Shown: one piece after another, positions 28,078 to 35,967 of the stretch
How positions within the stretch are numbered: position 1 is the first letter of the stretch
How the letters are laid out: each line of letters starts with the position of its first letter
Assembly: GCF_014641615.1 (NCBI RefSeq)
Contig: NZ_BMIB01000008.1
Location: forward strand, 1-64,000
Reading direction: 5' to 3'
DNA from: Filimonas zeae
GTDB lineage: Bacteria; Bacteroidota; Bacteroidia; Chitinophagales; Chitinophagaceae
Length of the DNA stretch: 64,000 nt
Translations under genes and position numbers: made by a program
Notes under the pieces: model-generated
What the model was told of the DNA's origin: nothing
Databases searched by the model: none
The model's input: the letters and a program-made list of their open reading frames with translations, nothing else

Positions 28078-29835
28078 TTATTTAAGCCTGATTTCACTTA
28101 CACCACAACCCTGTGGTACCATGGGGAATACGTTGTTTTCTTTGCCTACCATAATTTCCAGTACATACGCACCATCATGGTCCAGCATTGTTTTCAGGGC
28201 AGTGCGCAGGTTTTCTCTGGCATCAACACGCTGTCCTTCTATATGGTAACCTTTGGCCACTGCAATAAAATCGGGGCTGGTAATATCTACAAAAGAATAA
28301 CGTTTGTCGTTGAACAGCTGCTGCCACTGGCGTACCATGCCCAGGAACTGGTTGTTGAGTATAATCAGTTTAACACCTACATTAAACTGCATGATGGTTC
28401 CTAATTCCTGTATAGTCATTTGTATACCACCATCGCCGGCAATAGCTACTACTGTTCTTTCCGGGGCGCCGAATTTAGCACCTACGGCTGCCGGTAAGGC
28501 AAAGCCCATAGTACCTAAGCCGCCGGAAGTAACATTGCTTTTGCTCTGGTTAAATTTGGCATAACGGCAGGCTATCATCTGGTGCTGGCCTACGTCTGTT
28601 ACAATTACTGCATCGCCGCCGGTAAGTTCGTTTAACACTTTCAATACCTCACCCATGGTCAGTACTTCCGAAGTAGGGTTTAACTCGTCGTGTATAACGG
28701 CTTCCACTTCCTGCTGTTGCATATCGCGGAAACGCTGTAACCACTCTTTGTGGTTGCCTTTGTTTACCAGCTGGGTTAACAGGGGCAGGGTTTCTTTACA
28801 GTCGCCCCACACCGGTACATCGGCTTTAATGTTTTTGTCTATCTCAGCCGGGTCTATGTCCAGGTGAATAATTTTACACTGCTTGGCATATTTATCTAAA
28901 CGGCCGGTTACGCGGTCATCAAAACGCATACCTATGGCAATTAACACATCACACTCGTTGGTGAGTACGTTAGGGCCATAGTTGCCGTGCATACCCAGCA
29001 TACCTACGTTCAGCGGATGGTCGGTAGGCAGTGCGCTCAGGCCCATGATAGTCCAGGCAGAAGGAATACCTGCTTTTTCTATAAAGGCTTTAAATTCTGC
29101 TTCGGCCTTACCCAATATAACACCCTGACCAAACAGTACAAACGGGCGTTTGGCTTCGTTGATTAAAGCCGCTGCCTGCTCTACATACTCCTTACGAACT
29201 TTGGGGTAAGGGCGATAGCTGCGGATATGGTTGCAAGGGGTATACCCTTCGTAATCGAATTTCTGTATCTGTGCGTTTTTGGTAATATCAATCAGTACAG
29301 GACCAGGGCGGCCGGTACGGGCAATATAGAATGCTTTGGCCAGTACTGCCGGTATTTCTGTAGCGTCTGTTACCTGGTAGTTCCATTTGGTAACAGGCGT
29401 GGTAATGTTAATTACATCTGTTTCCTGGAAGGCATCGGTGCCTAACAGGTGAGCAAACACCTGACCGGTTATACATACGAGCGGATTACTGTCTATCATA
29501 GCATCGGCCAGGCCGGTAACCAGGTTGGTAGCACCCGGGCCGCTGGTAGCGAATACCACACCCACCTCACCGGAAGTACGGGCAAAGCCCTGTGCGGCGT
29601 GAATGCCACCCTGTTCGTGACGAACCAGGATGTGATTGAGTTTATCGCGGTAATCGTACAGCGCATCATAAATAGGCATGATAGCGCCACCGGGATAACC
29701 GAAGAAAGTGTGTACGCCTTCTGCAATAAAGGCTTCCAGTACCGCCTCAGAACCACTGAGTACCGTGTTGTTGGTGGTAGCTGGTATGGCGGCGGCCACG
29801 GCTTCTTTGGGGTTTACTATATCAAGAGTGCTCAT
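28078..29835 (-). CDS. ilvB: acetolactate synthase large (catalytic) subunit
   Basis: A 585-residue thiamine-diphosphate and FAD enzyme that condenses pyruvate with pyruvate or 2-oxobutanoate, the first common step of valine, leucine and isoleucine synthesis. The catalytic glutamate is in VLVRHEQGGIHAAQGFAR, and the ThDP/Mg motif is GDGGIQMTIQELGTIMQFN ending at LIILNN. The central FAD-binding domain has GMLGMHGNYGPNVLTNECD. Length and domain order are normal. It is 44 bases from ilvD and 17 bases from ilvH in the ilv operon behind the Ile/Val leader. Confidence 0.98.
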   Translation of the reverse strand: MSTLDIVNPKEAVAAAIPATTNNTVLSGSEAVLEAFIAEGVHTFFGYPGGAIMPIYDALYDYRDKLNHILVRHEQGGIHAAQGFARTSGEVGVVFATSGPGATNLVTGLADAMIDSNPLVCITGQVFAHLLGTDAFQETDVINITTPVTKWNYQVTDATEIPAVLAKAFYIARTGRPGPVLIDITKNAQIQKFDYEGYTPCNHIRSYRPYPKVRKEYVEQAAALINEAKRPFVLFGQGVILGKAEAEFKAFIEKAGIPSAWTIMGLSALPTDHPLNVGMLGMHGNYGPNVLTNECDVLIAIGMRFDDRVTGRLDKYAKQCKIIHLDIDPAEIDKNIKADVPVWGDCKETLPLLTQLVNKGNHKEWLQRFRDMQQQEVEAVIHDELNPTSEVLTMGEVLKVLNELTGGDAVIVTDVGQHQMIACRYAKFNQSKSNVTSGGLGTMGFALPAAVGAKFGAPERTVVAIAGDGGIQMTIQELGTIMQFNVGVKLIILNNQFLGMVRQWQQLFNDKRYSFVDITSPDFIAVAKGYHIEGQRVDARENLRTALKTMLDHDGAYVLEIMVGKENNVFPMVPQGCGVSEIRLK

Positions 29836-29879
29836 AACTCGGAATTTGTGGTTTTATCAGGTATATGTGTAGGTTATGG

Positions 29880-31583
29880 TTATTGTTCGTCGGTAACGCA
29901 ACCTTCGTTGGCGGGGCGTACACTTTTAATGTATTTGTACAACACGCCTTTGGTGGCTTTTAACGCAGGCTGCTGCCATGCGGCTTTACGTTGTGCCAGC
30001 ACTTCGTCACTTACCTGTACGTTAATGGTATTGTTTACAGCATCTATCACTATTACATCATCATCATGTACCAGTGCTATGTTACCGCCATCATGCGCTT
30101 CAGGGGTAATGTGGCCTACCACAAAACCGTGGGTACCACCGCTGAAACGTCCGTCGGTAATCAGCGCTACTGATTTGCCTAAGCCTGCACCAATAATAGC
30201 AGAAGTAGGTTTCAGCATTTCCGGCATACCGGGGCCACCTTTAGGGCCTACGTAACGGATAACCACTACGTCACCAGCTTTTACGCGGCCGCTGGAAATA
30301 CCGGCAATCAGTTCTTTTTCGCCATCAAACACCCGTGCAGGGCCTTCAAAGCGTTCGCCTTCTTTACCGCTAATTTTTGCTACGCTGCCATCCAGGGCCA
30401 GGTTGCCGTACAGTATCTGCAGGTGACCGCTGGCTTTTAATGGCTGCTCTAACGGCGCTATAATTTTTTGTTCTTCTATAATCAGGTCTGGTACTGCCGC
30501 CAGGTTTTCTGCCAGTGTTTTACCGGTAACGGTTAAACAATCGCCATGTAACAGGCCTTTGCTTAACAGGTACTTCATAACAGGCGGTAGGCCACCCTGG
30601 TTGTGCAGGTCTTCCATCAGGTATTTACCGCTGGGTTTAAAGTCTGCCAGTACAGGTATTCTATCGCTGATGGTTTGAATATCGTCTTGCGTAAACTCCA
30701 CGTCTACTGCTCTTGCCATAGCAATCATGTGCAGTACGGCGTTGGTGCTGCCACCCAGTACTATAATGGTTACTACTGCATTTTCAAATGCCTTGCGTGT
30801 CATGATATCTTTGGGTTTGATATCTTTTTCCAGCAGTAAGCGAATGGCTTTACCGGCAGAAAGACACTCCTGTTTTTTCTCTTCGCTCAGTGCGGGGTTG
30901 CTGGAGCTGTAAGGCAGGCTCATGCCCAGTGCTTCAATAGCTACGGACATGGTGTTGGCTGTATACATACCGCCACAGGCACCGGCGCCAGGGCAGCTAT
31001 GTTTAATAATACCTTTAAAGTCGGCTTCATCTAACTGGCCAGCCAGTTTTTTACCCAGTGCTTCAAAGGCCGATACAATGTTCAGGTCTTCTCCTTTGTA
31101 ATGGCCGGGGGCAATGCTACCACCGTATACCATTAACGCCGGGCGGTTTAAACGGCCCATGGCAATCAGGCTGCCGGGCATGTTTTTATCACAACCGGGT
31201 ACGGCAATCAGGCCATCATAATATTGTCCGCCACAAACGGCTTCAATAGAGTCTGCAATAATATCGCGGCTAACGAGGCTGTAACGCATACCATCGGTAC
31301 CGTTGCTCATACCGTCACTCACACCAATGGTGTTAAATACCAAACCTACCAGGTCATCTGTAGCGTTCACGCCTTTTTTTACCAGCGCAGCCAGATCGTT
31401 CAGGTGCATGTTACAACCGTTGCCATCGTAGCCCATGCTGGCAATGCCCACCTGCGCTTTATTAAAATCCTCATCTTTAAAACCAATGCCATAATACATG
31501 GCCTGTGCAGCAGGCTGTGTAGGGTCCTGCGTAAGCGTACGTGAGTATTTGTTAAGTGCCTGGTCGTTTGTTTGAGTGCTCAT
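29880..31583 (-). CDS. ilvD: dihydroxy-acid dehydratase
   Basis: A 567-residue Fe-S dehydratase that forms the 2-oxo acids of valine and isoleucine. Cluster cysteines are visible in VPGCDKNMPGSLIAMGR and SCPGAGACGGMYTANTM, and the C-terminal DGRFSGGTHGFVVGHITPEA is the family signature. The length is normal. It is the first structural gene of the ilv operon. Its start lies about 30 bases after the attenuator terminator, so its expression should depend directly on antitermination. Confidence 0.98.
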   Translation of the reverse strand: MSTQTNDQALNKYSRTLTQDPTQPAAQAMYYGIGFKDEDFNKAQVGIASMGYDGNGCNMHLNDLAALVKKGVNATDDLVGLVFNTIGVSDGMSNGTDGMRYSLVSRDIIADSIEAVCGGQYYDGLIAVPGCDKNMPGSLIAMGRLNRPALMVYGGSIAPGHYKGEDLNIVSAFEALGKKLAGQLDEADFKGIIKHSCPGAGACGGMYTANTMSVAIEALGMSLPYSSSNPALSEEKKQECLSAGKAIRLLLEKDIKPKDIMTRKAFENAVVTIIVLGGSTNAVLHMIAMARAVDVEFTQDDIQTISDRIPVLADFKPSGKYLMEDLHNQGGLPPVMKYLLSKGLLHGDCLTVTGKTLAENLAAVPDLIIEEQKIIAPLEQPLKASGHLQILYGNLALDGSVAKISGKEGERFEGPARVFDGEKELIAGISSGRVKAGDVVVIRYVGPKGGPGMPEMLKPTSAIIGAGLGKSVALITDGRFSGGTHGFVVGHITPEAHDGGNIALVHDDDVIVIDAVNNTINVQVSDEVLAQRKAAWQQPALKATKGVLYKYIKSVRPANEGCVTDEQ

Positions 31584-31612
31584 TGTATACTATAATCTAT
31601 CGTTAGTGGAAA

Positions 31613-31645
31613 TAAAAAAAGCCCGCCTCTTTTGGAGGCGGGCTT
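31613..31645 (-). terminator. ilv attenuator terminator
   Basis: On the minus strand GCCCGCCTC-CAAAA-GAGGCGGGC (perfect 9-bp GC-rich stem, extended by two A-T pairs) is followed by TTTTTTT. It lies between the leader-peptide stop (31665) and the ilvD start (31583). The 5' arm contains CCGCCTCC, which can pair with GGAGGTGG near the end of the leader ORF (plus coordinates 31678-31685), one G-U pair included. Confidence 0.93.
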
Positions 31646-31664
31646 CGTATTTTCAGTTTCTTTT

Positions 31665-31772
31665 TTATACGTGAATTCCACCTCCATGCAGCGCAGGAAT
31701 AATAATAATGACTACCACCACAATAATGATTGCGACGCTGGTAATGACATTATGAATTTTTCCTGAGAACAT
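31665..31772 (-). CDS. ilvL: ilv operon leader peptide
   Basis: A 35-codon ORF between a consensus promoter and an intrinsic terminator, upstream of ilvD. I chose the ATG at 31772, giving MFSGKIHNVITSVA and then a run of 3 Ile, 4 Val and 4 Ile codons, and an end PALHGGGIHV. A longer frame to 31847 would begin upstream of the promoter. The run makes translation sensitive to charged tRNA-Ile and tRNA-Val. When the ribosome stalls there, GGAGGTGG (Gly-Gly codons after the run) would be free to pair with the terminator's 5' arm and prevent termination; when translation finishes, the ribosome covers that segment and the terminator forms. The mechanism is inferred from these pairings, by analogy with enterobacterial ilv attenuation. 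Confidence 0.92.
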   Translation of the reverse strand: MFSGKIHNVITSVAIIIVVVVIIIIPALHGGGIHV

Positions 31773-31793
31773 TAAGGCGTTTGTAATTTGAAT

Positions 31794-31824
31794 CAAATGT
31801 ACAAACTGCCTTTTTAAAAACAAA
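31794..31824 (-). promoter_or_regulatory. ilv operon promoter (Bacteroidota consensus)
   Basis: On the minus strand TTTG (31824-31821), a 19-base spacer and TACATTTG (31801-31794) match the TTTG / TAnnTTTG consensus exactly. The leader ATG is 21 bases downstream of the -7 element. Confidence 0.85.
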
Positions 31825-31926
31825 GAACTTTTTTCGATAATCGGCAATCATGTGCCGTTAATAAAAGAGCGGGAGAGGAATGCCGACAATCGAAGTGAAA
31901 TATGAACTACTGTTAGTGTTGGTTGC

Positions 31927-31957
31927 AATGGTTGGCTGCGGTTAGCAGCCAACCATT
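31927..31957 (-). terminator. hairpin after leuB
   Basis: A perfect 13-bp inverted repeat (AATGGTTGGCTGC, loop GGTTA, and its complement) begins 9 bases after the leuB stop on the minus strand. It has no strong T-run, but its position suggests it ends or protects the leu transcript before the ilv promoter. Confidence 0.7.
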
Positions 31958-31966
31958 AATAATTAT

Positions 31967-33079
31967 TTATATAATTGTAGACTTGCTTAATGCAATGTTG
32001 CTGTTGATATCTGGTGGCAGTTTGTTTTCAACAAAATCCCTGATCAGATCACCAATTACAGAAGTGGAATAACAATTAATAGCATCAATGTCTTTAGATA
32101 CAAAGCCATGTTGTAAAGTCCACTCCACACCACTGCGTACCAGGTCGGCTTCTACTTTCATTCCAAAATGATCCAGCAGCATAGCGGCAGACAGGATAGA
32201 GCCAATAGGGTTGGCAATATCTTTACCGGCAGCCTGCGGGTAAGAACCGTGAATAGGCTCAAACAACGCCACATCGCTACCCACAGAAGCAGAAGGCAGT
32301 AAACCTAAGGAACCGCTGATTACGCTGGCCTCATCGCTGATGATATCGCCAAACATATTTTCAGTAAGTACTACATCAAACTGTTTAGGGTTTACAATAA
32401 TCTGCATAGCAGCATTGTCCACAAACATATAATCTACGGTTACATCCGCATAGTCACCTGCAATGCTCTGTACCACTTTGCGCCACAGGCGTGAGGTTTC
32501 CAGTACGTTGGCTTTATCAACCAGCGTTAATTTTTTACGACGCTTTTGTGCGTGCTGAAAAGCCAGGTGGGCAATACGCTCAATTTCAAACGTGCTGTAG
32601 GTACAGTCGTCTGTAGCAGAACGGCCGTCGGGGCTGGTTTCTTTTTTACCAAAGTAGATACCACCGGTTAATTCGCGGTAGATGATAAAGTCTACACCTT
32701 CCAGGTTTTTAGCCTTCAGGGGCGATAAGTGTTGTAAAGAAGAATAGGTATTAACAGGTCTGATATTAGCAAACAGCTGTAACGATTTGCGCAGCTTCAG
32801 CAAACCCTGCTCAGGGCGTACTTTGGCGGTAGGGTCGTTATCGTATTTGGGGTGGCCTATGGCGCCGAATAAAATAGCATCGCTGGTAAGGCAGGTGTTT
32901 AAGGTTTCATCGGGCAGCGGGTTGCCGGTTTTGTCAATAGCATCCGCACCCATAAGGCCGTAAACGTAAGTGAACTCATGGTTATATTGTTTGGCTACCG
33001 CATCTAATACTTTAATAGATTGCTGGGTTACTTCGGGGCCAATTCCATCGCCTAAAATGACTGCGATTTGTTTTTTCAT
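31967..33079 (-). CDS. leuB: 3-isopropylmalate dehydrogenase
   Basis: A 370-residue NAD-dependent decarboxylating dehydrogenase that oxidises 3-isopropylmalate to 2-oxoisocaproate in leucine synthesis. The N-terminus IAVILGDGIGPEVTQQSIKV, the substrate loop RPEQGLLKLRKSL and the metal/NAD segments FGDIISDEASVISGSLGLLPSAS and FEPIHGSYPQAAGKDIANP are all family signatures. The length is normal. It is the last gene of the leu unit, 12 bases after the ABC protein gene, so it is probably translated from the same message. Confidence 0.97.
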   Translation of the reverse strand: MKKQIAVILGDGIGPEVTQQSIKVLDAVAKQYNHEFTYVYGLMGADAIDKTGNPLPDETLNTCLTSDAILFGAIGHPKYDNDPTAKVRPEQGLLKLRKSLQLFANIRPVNTYSSLQHLSPLKAKNLEGVDFIIYRELTGGIYFGKKETSPDGRSATDDCTYSTFEIERIAHLAFQHAQKRRKKLTLVDKANVLETSRLWRKVVQSIAGDYADVTVDYMFVDNAAMQIIVNPKQFDVVLTENMFGDIISDEASVISGSLGLLPSASVGSDVALFEPIHGSYPQAAGKDIANPIGSILSAAMLLDHFGMKVEADLVRSGVEWTLQHGFVSKDIDAINCYSTSVIGDLIRDFVENKLPPDINSNIALSKSTII

Positions 33080-33091
33080 ATCTGCTGCTAT

Positions 33092-34582
33092 TTATGCTGT
33101 TGTTTTGTGTAAATGTGTTACGGGCAATACCTGGTGTTTGCCCTGTTCCAGTTTAAATACGTGCTCAATACATGCCGGCATCTGATCGTTACGGTGGGTA
33201 ACATATACCAGTGTTCTTTCCGGGTGCTGCATCCATTTATCAATGAGTGCAATAAAGGCCTGTGCGTGCTGCTCGTCCACACCCTGAAAGGGCTCGTCCA
33301 GTACCAGCAGCGGCGGGTTTTTAATAAATGCTCTTGCCAGTAACAGCAGGCGTTGCTGGCCTACGGATACATGGCTGAGTAGTTTGCCGGCTATCGGCTG
33401 CAGCTGCAGGTATTGCAGCCAGGCATTGGCCTGTTGCTTCTGCTCCTCAGTAGCGGCGCGGTATAAGCCGGTGGTATCGTAAAAGCCGGAGAGCAATACA
33501 TCCATACAGGAGGTAGTGGCATCAAAGTACCAATGCAACTCGGGCGATACAAAGCCTATTTTCTTTTTAATATCCCAGATGCTTTCGCCGGTACCTCTGC
33601 GCTTATCAAACAGCGAAAGGGGATTGGCGTAAGCCTGTGGATGATCGCCGGTAACCAGACTTAACAACGTGGTTTTACCGGCGCCGTTATGGCCCTGTAA
33701 TAACCAGCGTTCCCCTTTACGGATGGTCCAGTTAACCTGATCTAATATTTTTTTATCGCCATAGCTGATGTTGATGTTTTCCATGTGTACCGCCTGGCTG
33801 AAGTGGGTATTGGCAGGGGCGGCATACAGGGCATCACCCAACAGGGCTTCGTCAAAAACAAAAGTGTTTTTGCTAAAGCTTACGGGCGTAAACTGTGCTT
33901 TGGGCGTAACGGTAAGTTGCTGTTGGGCCAGTACGGCTACATGCGTAACACAGGAAGGTATTTCTACCGCATCGCTGATAATAACCAGCTGCGTACCTTT
34001 TTCCTGCGCCAGTGTAGCCAGTATATCATTCAGCCTGCGGCGCGAAGCCACATCCAGGCCTATATAAGGATTATCCAGAATCAACAGCTGCGGAGCGGTT
34101 AATATAGCTTTTGCCAGCTGTAATTTCTTTTGCTCACCACTGCTTAATAGCAGCAATACGCTGTGTATGCGGTGGCCAATGCCAAACTGCTCCAGCAGTA
34201 TGTGAATAGCTGCTTCGCTGGCGGTGGGGAAGCTCTTTTGAATATCTTCCAGCACGGTGTAAGCATCTTCTGCATCACAGCTGTTGTAGCGCTGCTGGTA
34301 GTAGAAATCTTTAATACCTGCGTGGTTGGTAAAATGGTGCCATTGCGGCACATACAGGGCGTGGGTGCTGCCGGTAGTGTTATCAAAAGCAATGGTAAGC
34401 GCGCCGGTATAAAAACATTGCCCGGCAAATACTTTTGCCAGGGTGGTTTTGCCGCTGCCAGCTTCGCCGGTTAACAGCCAATGCTCACCCCGGTGCATGG
34501 TAAAACCAAGCGCGTTAAGCACCAGCTGTTGCTGGTGCTTAACGCTAACCTGTTTTGCTATTATAAAAGCTTCCTGCATCAT
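33092..34582 (-). CDS. two-domain ABC ATPase in the leu operon
   Basis: A 496-residue soluble protein with two ABC ATPase domains and no membrane segment. Domain 1 (about 1-225) has Walker A GEAGSGKTT, signature LLSSGEQKKLQ and Walker B LLILDNPYIGLD. Domain 2 (about 260-490) has GHNGAGKTT, HVSVGQQRLLLLARA and LLVLDEPFQGVD. The Walker B of domain 1 has Asn where the catalytic Glu is expected, so one site may bind ATP without hydrolysing it. The fused layout without transmembrane partners resembles ModF/PhrA-type proteins. The start codon overlaps the leuD stop by one base, and leuB starts 12 bases after it, which is strong evidence of co-translation with leucine enzymes. Its role is unknown. 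Confidence 0.9.
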   Translation of the reverse strand: MMQEAFIIAKQVSVKHQQQLVLNALGFTMHRGEHWLLTGEAGSGKTTLAKVFAGQCFYTGALTIAFDNTTGSTHALYVPQWHHFTNHAGIKDFYYQQRYNSCDAEDAYTVLEDIQKSFPTASEAAIHILLEQFGIGHRIHSVLLLLSSGEQKKLQLAKAILTAPQLLILDNPYIGLDVASRRRLNDILATLAQEKGTQLVIISDAVEIPSCVTHVAVLAQQQLTVTPKAQFTPVSFSKNTFVFDEALLGDALYAAPANTHFSQAVHMENINISYGDKKILDQVNWTIRKGERWLLQGHNGAGKTTLLSLVTGDHPQAYANPLSLFDKRRGTGESIWDIKKKIGFVSPELHWYFDATTSCMDVLLSGFYDTTGLYRAATEEQKQQANAWLQYLQLQPIAGKLLSHVSVGQQRLLLLARAFIKNPPLLVLDEPFQGVDEQHAQAFIALIDKWMQHPERTLVYVTHRNDQMPACIEHVFKLEQGKHQVLPVTHLHKTTA

Positions 34583-35175
34583 TAACGGGCTGCCTCGTAC
34601 GCTTCAATTTCTGCTTTCATATTGATTAAGTAATCAATATCATCAAAGCCATTGATTAAGCATGTTTTTTTATAACTGTTAATATCAAAGCTTTCCTGCT
34701 CACCGGTGGTGCTGATTTTTACAAACTGCTCCGGAAGGTTTACTTCCAAAGTGGTTTTGGCATCGGCCTCAATGGCTTTGAATATCTGGGCCAGAAACGC
34801 ATCACTTACCGTTACGGGTAAAATGAAGTTGTTAAGGGCATTGTTTTTAAAAATGTCGGCAAAAAAGCTGCTGATCACCACATCAAAACCCGCGTCTTTA
34901 ATTGACCAGGCAGCATGCTCGCGGCTGCTACCGCAACCGAAGTTTTTAGCGGCTACCAGTATCTGACCGGAGTAGGTGGGATTATTTAAAACGAAATCTG
35001 CTTTTGGTTGTGCTTCATCGTCATTCTCATAGCGCCAGTCGCGGAACAGGTTTTTACCAAAACCATCTCTGCTGGTAGCTTTTAAAAAGCGGGCAGGTAT
35101 AATCTGGTCGGTATCTATATTTTCAATGTTCAGCGGTACTGCTGTAGAAGTTACTATGTTTATGCTTTTGCTCAT
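34582..35175 (-). CDS. leuD: 3-isopropylmalate dehydratase small subunit
   Basis: A 197-residue small (swivelling) subunit that pairs with LeuC to isomerise 2- to 3-isopropylmalate. I chose the ATG at 35175 because AAGGA lies six bases upstream; a TTG at 35193 would add six residues. Signatures are VPLNIENIDTDQIIPARFLK near the N-terminus and FGCGSSREHAAWSIKDAGF. The length is normal. Its stop overlaps the start of the ABC protein gene by one base, and a methyltransferase gene separates it from leuC, whereas leuC and leuD are usually adjacent. Confidence 0.96.
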   Translation of the reverse strand: MSKSINIVTSTAVPLNIENIDTDQIIPARFLKATSRDGFGKNLFRDWRYENDDEAQPKADFVLNNPTYSGQILVAAKNFGCGSSREHAAWSIKDAGFDVVISSFFADIFKNNALNNFILPVTVSDAFLAQIFKAIEADAKTTLEVNLPEQFVKISTTGEQESFDINSYKKTCLINGFDDIDYLINMKAEIEAYEAAR

Positions 35176-35195
35176 AATTCCTTGTTCTTTCAATG

Positions 35196-35954
35196 TTATT
35201 TAACGGCTTTAATGCGAAGGCGTACATAGTCGGCCTCCCAGTTGCCGTTGCGGTAGTAATTGCTGCGTAACAGTTCCACTGCTTTAGCGGTAACGGTGGC
35301 TGCCTGCTCAGCAGTAATATGGGTAAAGAAAAAGCTGCCAAACATATTAATCCAGTTAAGCATGCCGTCTTCCCCCGCCAGTTCCGTAGGCCGGTCAAAA
35401 TGAATAGCGGCCGTTACACGAAAGCCTTGCTTTTCCAGCAGGGTAGTGTACTCGCTCAGCGAAGGAAAGTACCAGAAGGCAGCGGCTTTTTTATCGCCCA
35501 AACCTTCCGCATCCATGGCGGCGCTAACCGCGTTGGCTATGCTTTGCACATTGCCTTTACCACCCATTTCCAGTACCAGCCTGCCACCGGTTGCGAGGTT
35601 GTTGTACATACAGGCAACGGCTTTTTCTTTTTCGTTTACCCAATGCAGGGTAGCGTTAGAGAAAATAGCATCAAAAGGCTGGTTAAACTGAAAGTGTGCC
35701 GCGTCTTTTACAGCAAACTCCAGTTCGGGGTAAGCGGCCTGTGCTTTGGCGATCATATCGGGCGATTTATCAATGCCCACTACCTCAGCGCCGTTTAATG
35801 AAATAGTGTGCGCCAGCTGGCCCGTACCGCATCCCAGGTCTAATATTCTTTCGCCCTGTTTGGGTTGCAGCCAGCCCACCACATCTTCTCCGTAAGCACT
35901 TACAAAGCTGTGGCTGTTATCGTACAATTCGCTATTCCATTTAATATCCGGCAT
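35196..35954 (-). CDS. class I SAM methyltransferase between leuC and leuD
   Basis: A 252-residue S-adenosylmethionine-dependent methyltransferase. The SAM motif RILDLGCGTGQLAHTISLNG, the acidic GIDKSPDMI and FDAIFSNATLHWV match the Tam (trans-aconitate 2-methyltransferase) group closely. It starts 13 bases after leuC and ends 20 bases before leuD, well inside the operon. Tam-type enzymes methyl-esterify trans-aconitate, and the yeast relative Tmt1 also acts on 3-isopropylmalate. A similar reaction on an isopropylmalate or isopropylfumarate-like by-product of LeuCD would explain its position. That is inference; the substrate is not determined by the sequence. Confidence 0.93.
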   Translation of the reverse strand: MPDIKWNSELYDNSHSFVSAYGEDVVGWLQPKQGERILDLGCGTGQLAHTISLNGAEVVGIDKSPDMIAKAQAAYPELEFAVKDAAHFQFNQPFDAIFSNATLHWVNEKEKAVACMYNNLATGGRLVLEMGGKGNVQSIANAVSAAMDAEGLGDKKAAAFWYFPSLSEYTTLLEKQGFRVTAAIHFDRPTELAGEDGMLNWINMFGSFFFTHITAEQAATVTAKAVELLRSNYYRNGNWEADYVRLRIKAVK

Positions 35955-35967
35955 ATTGCTGTTGCTT

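Noticed and set aside
29449..30255. A 268-codon open frame on the plus strand
   Set aside because: It runs antisense across the ilvB and ilvD ends and the gap between them; the predicted protein is low-complexity and lacks any motif.
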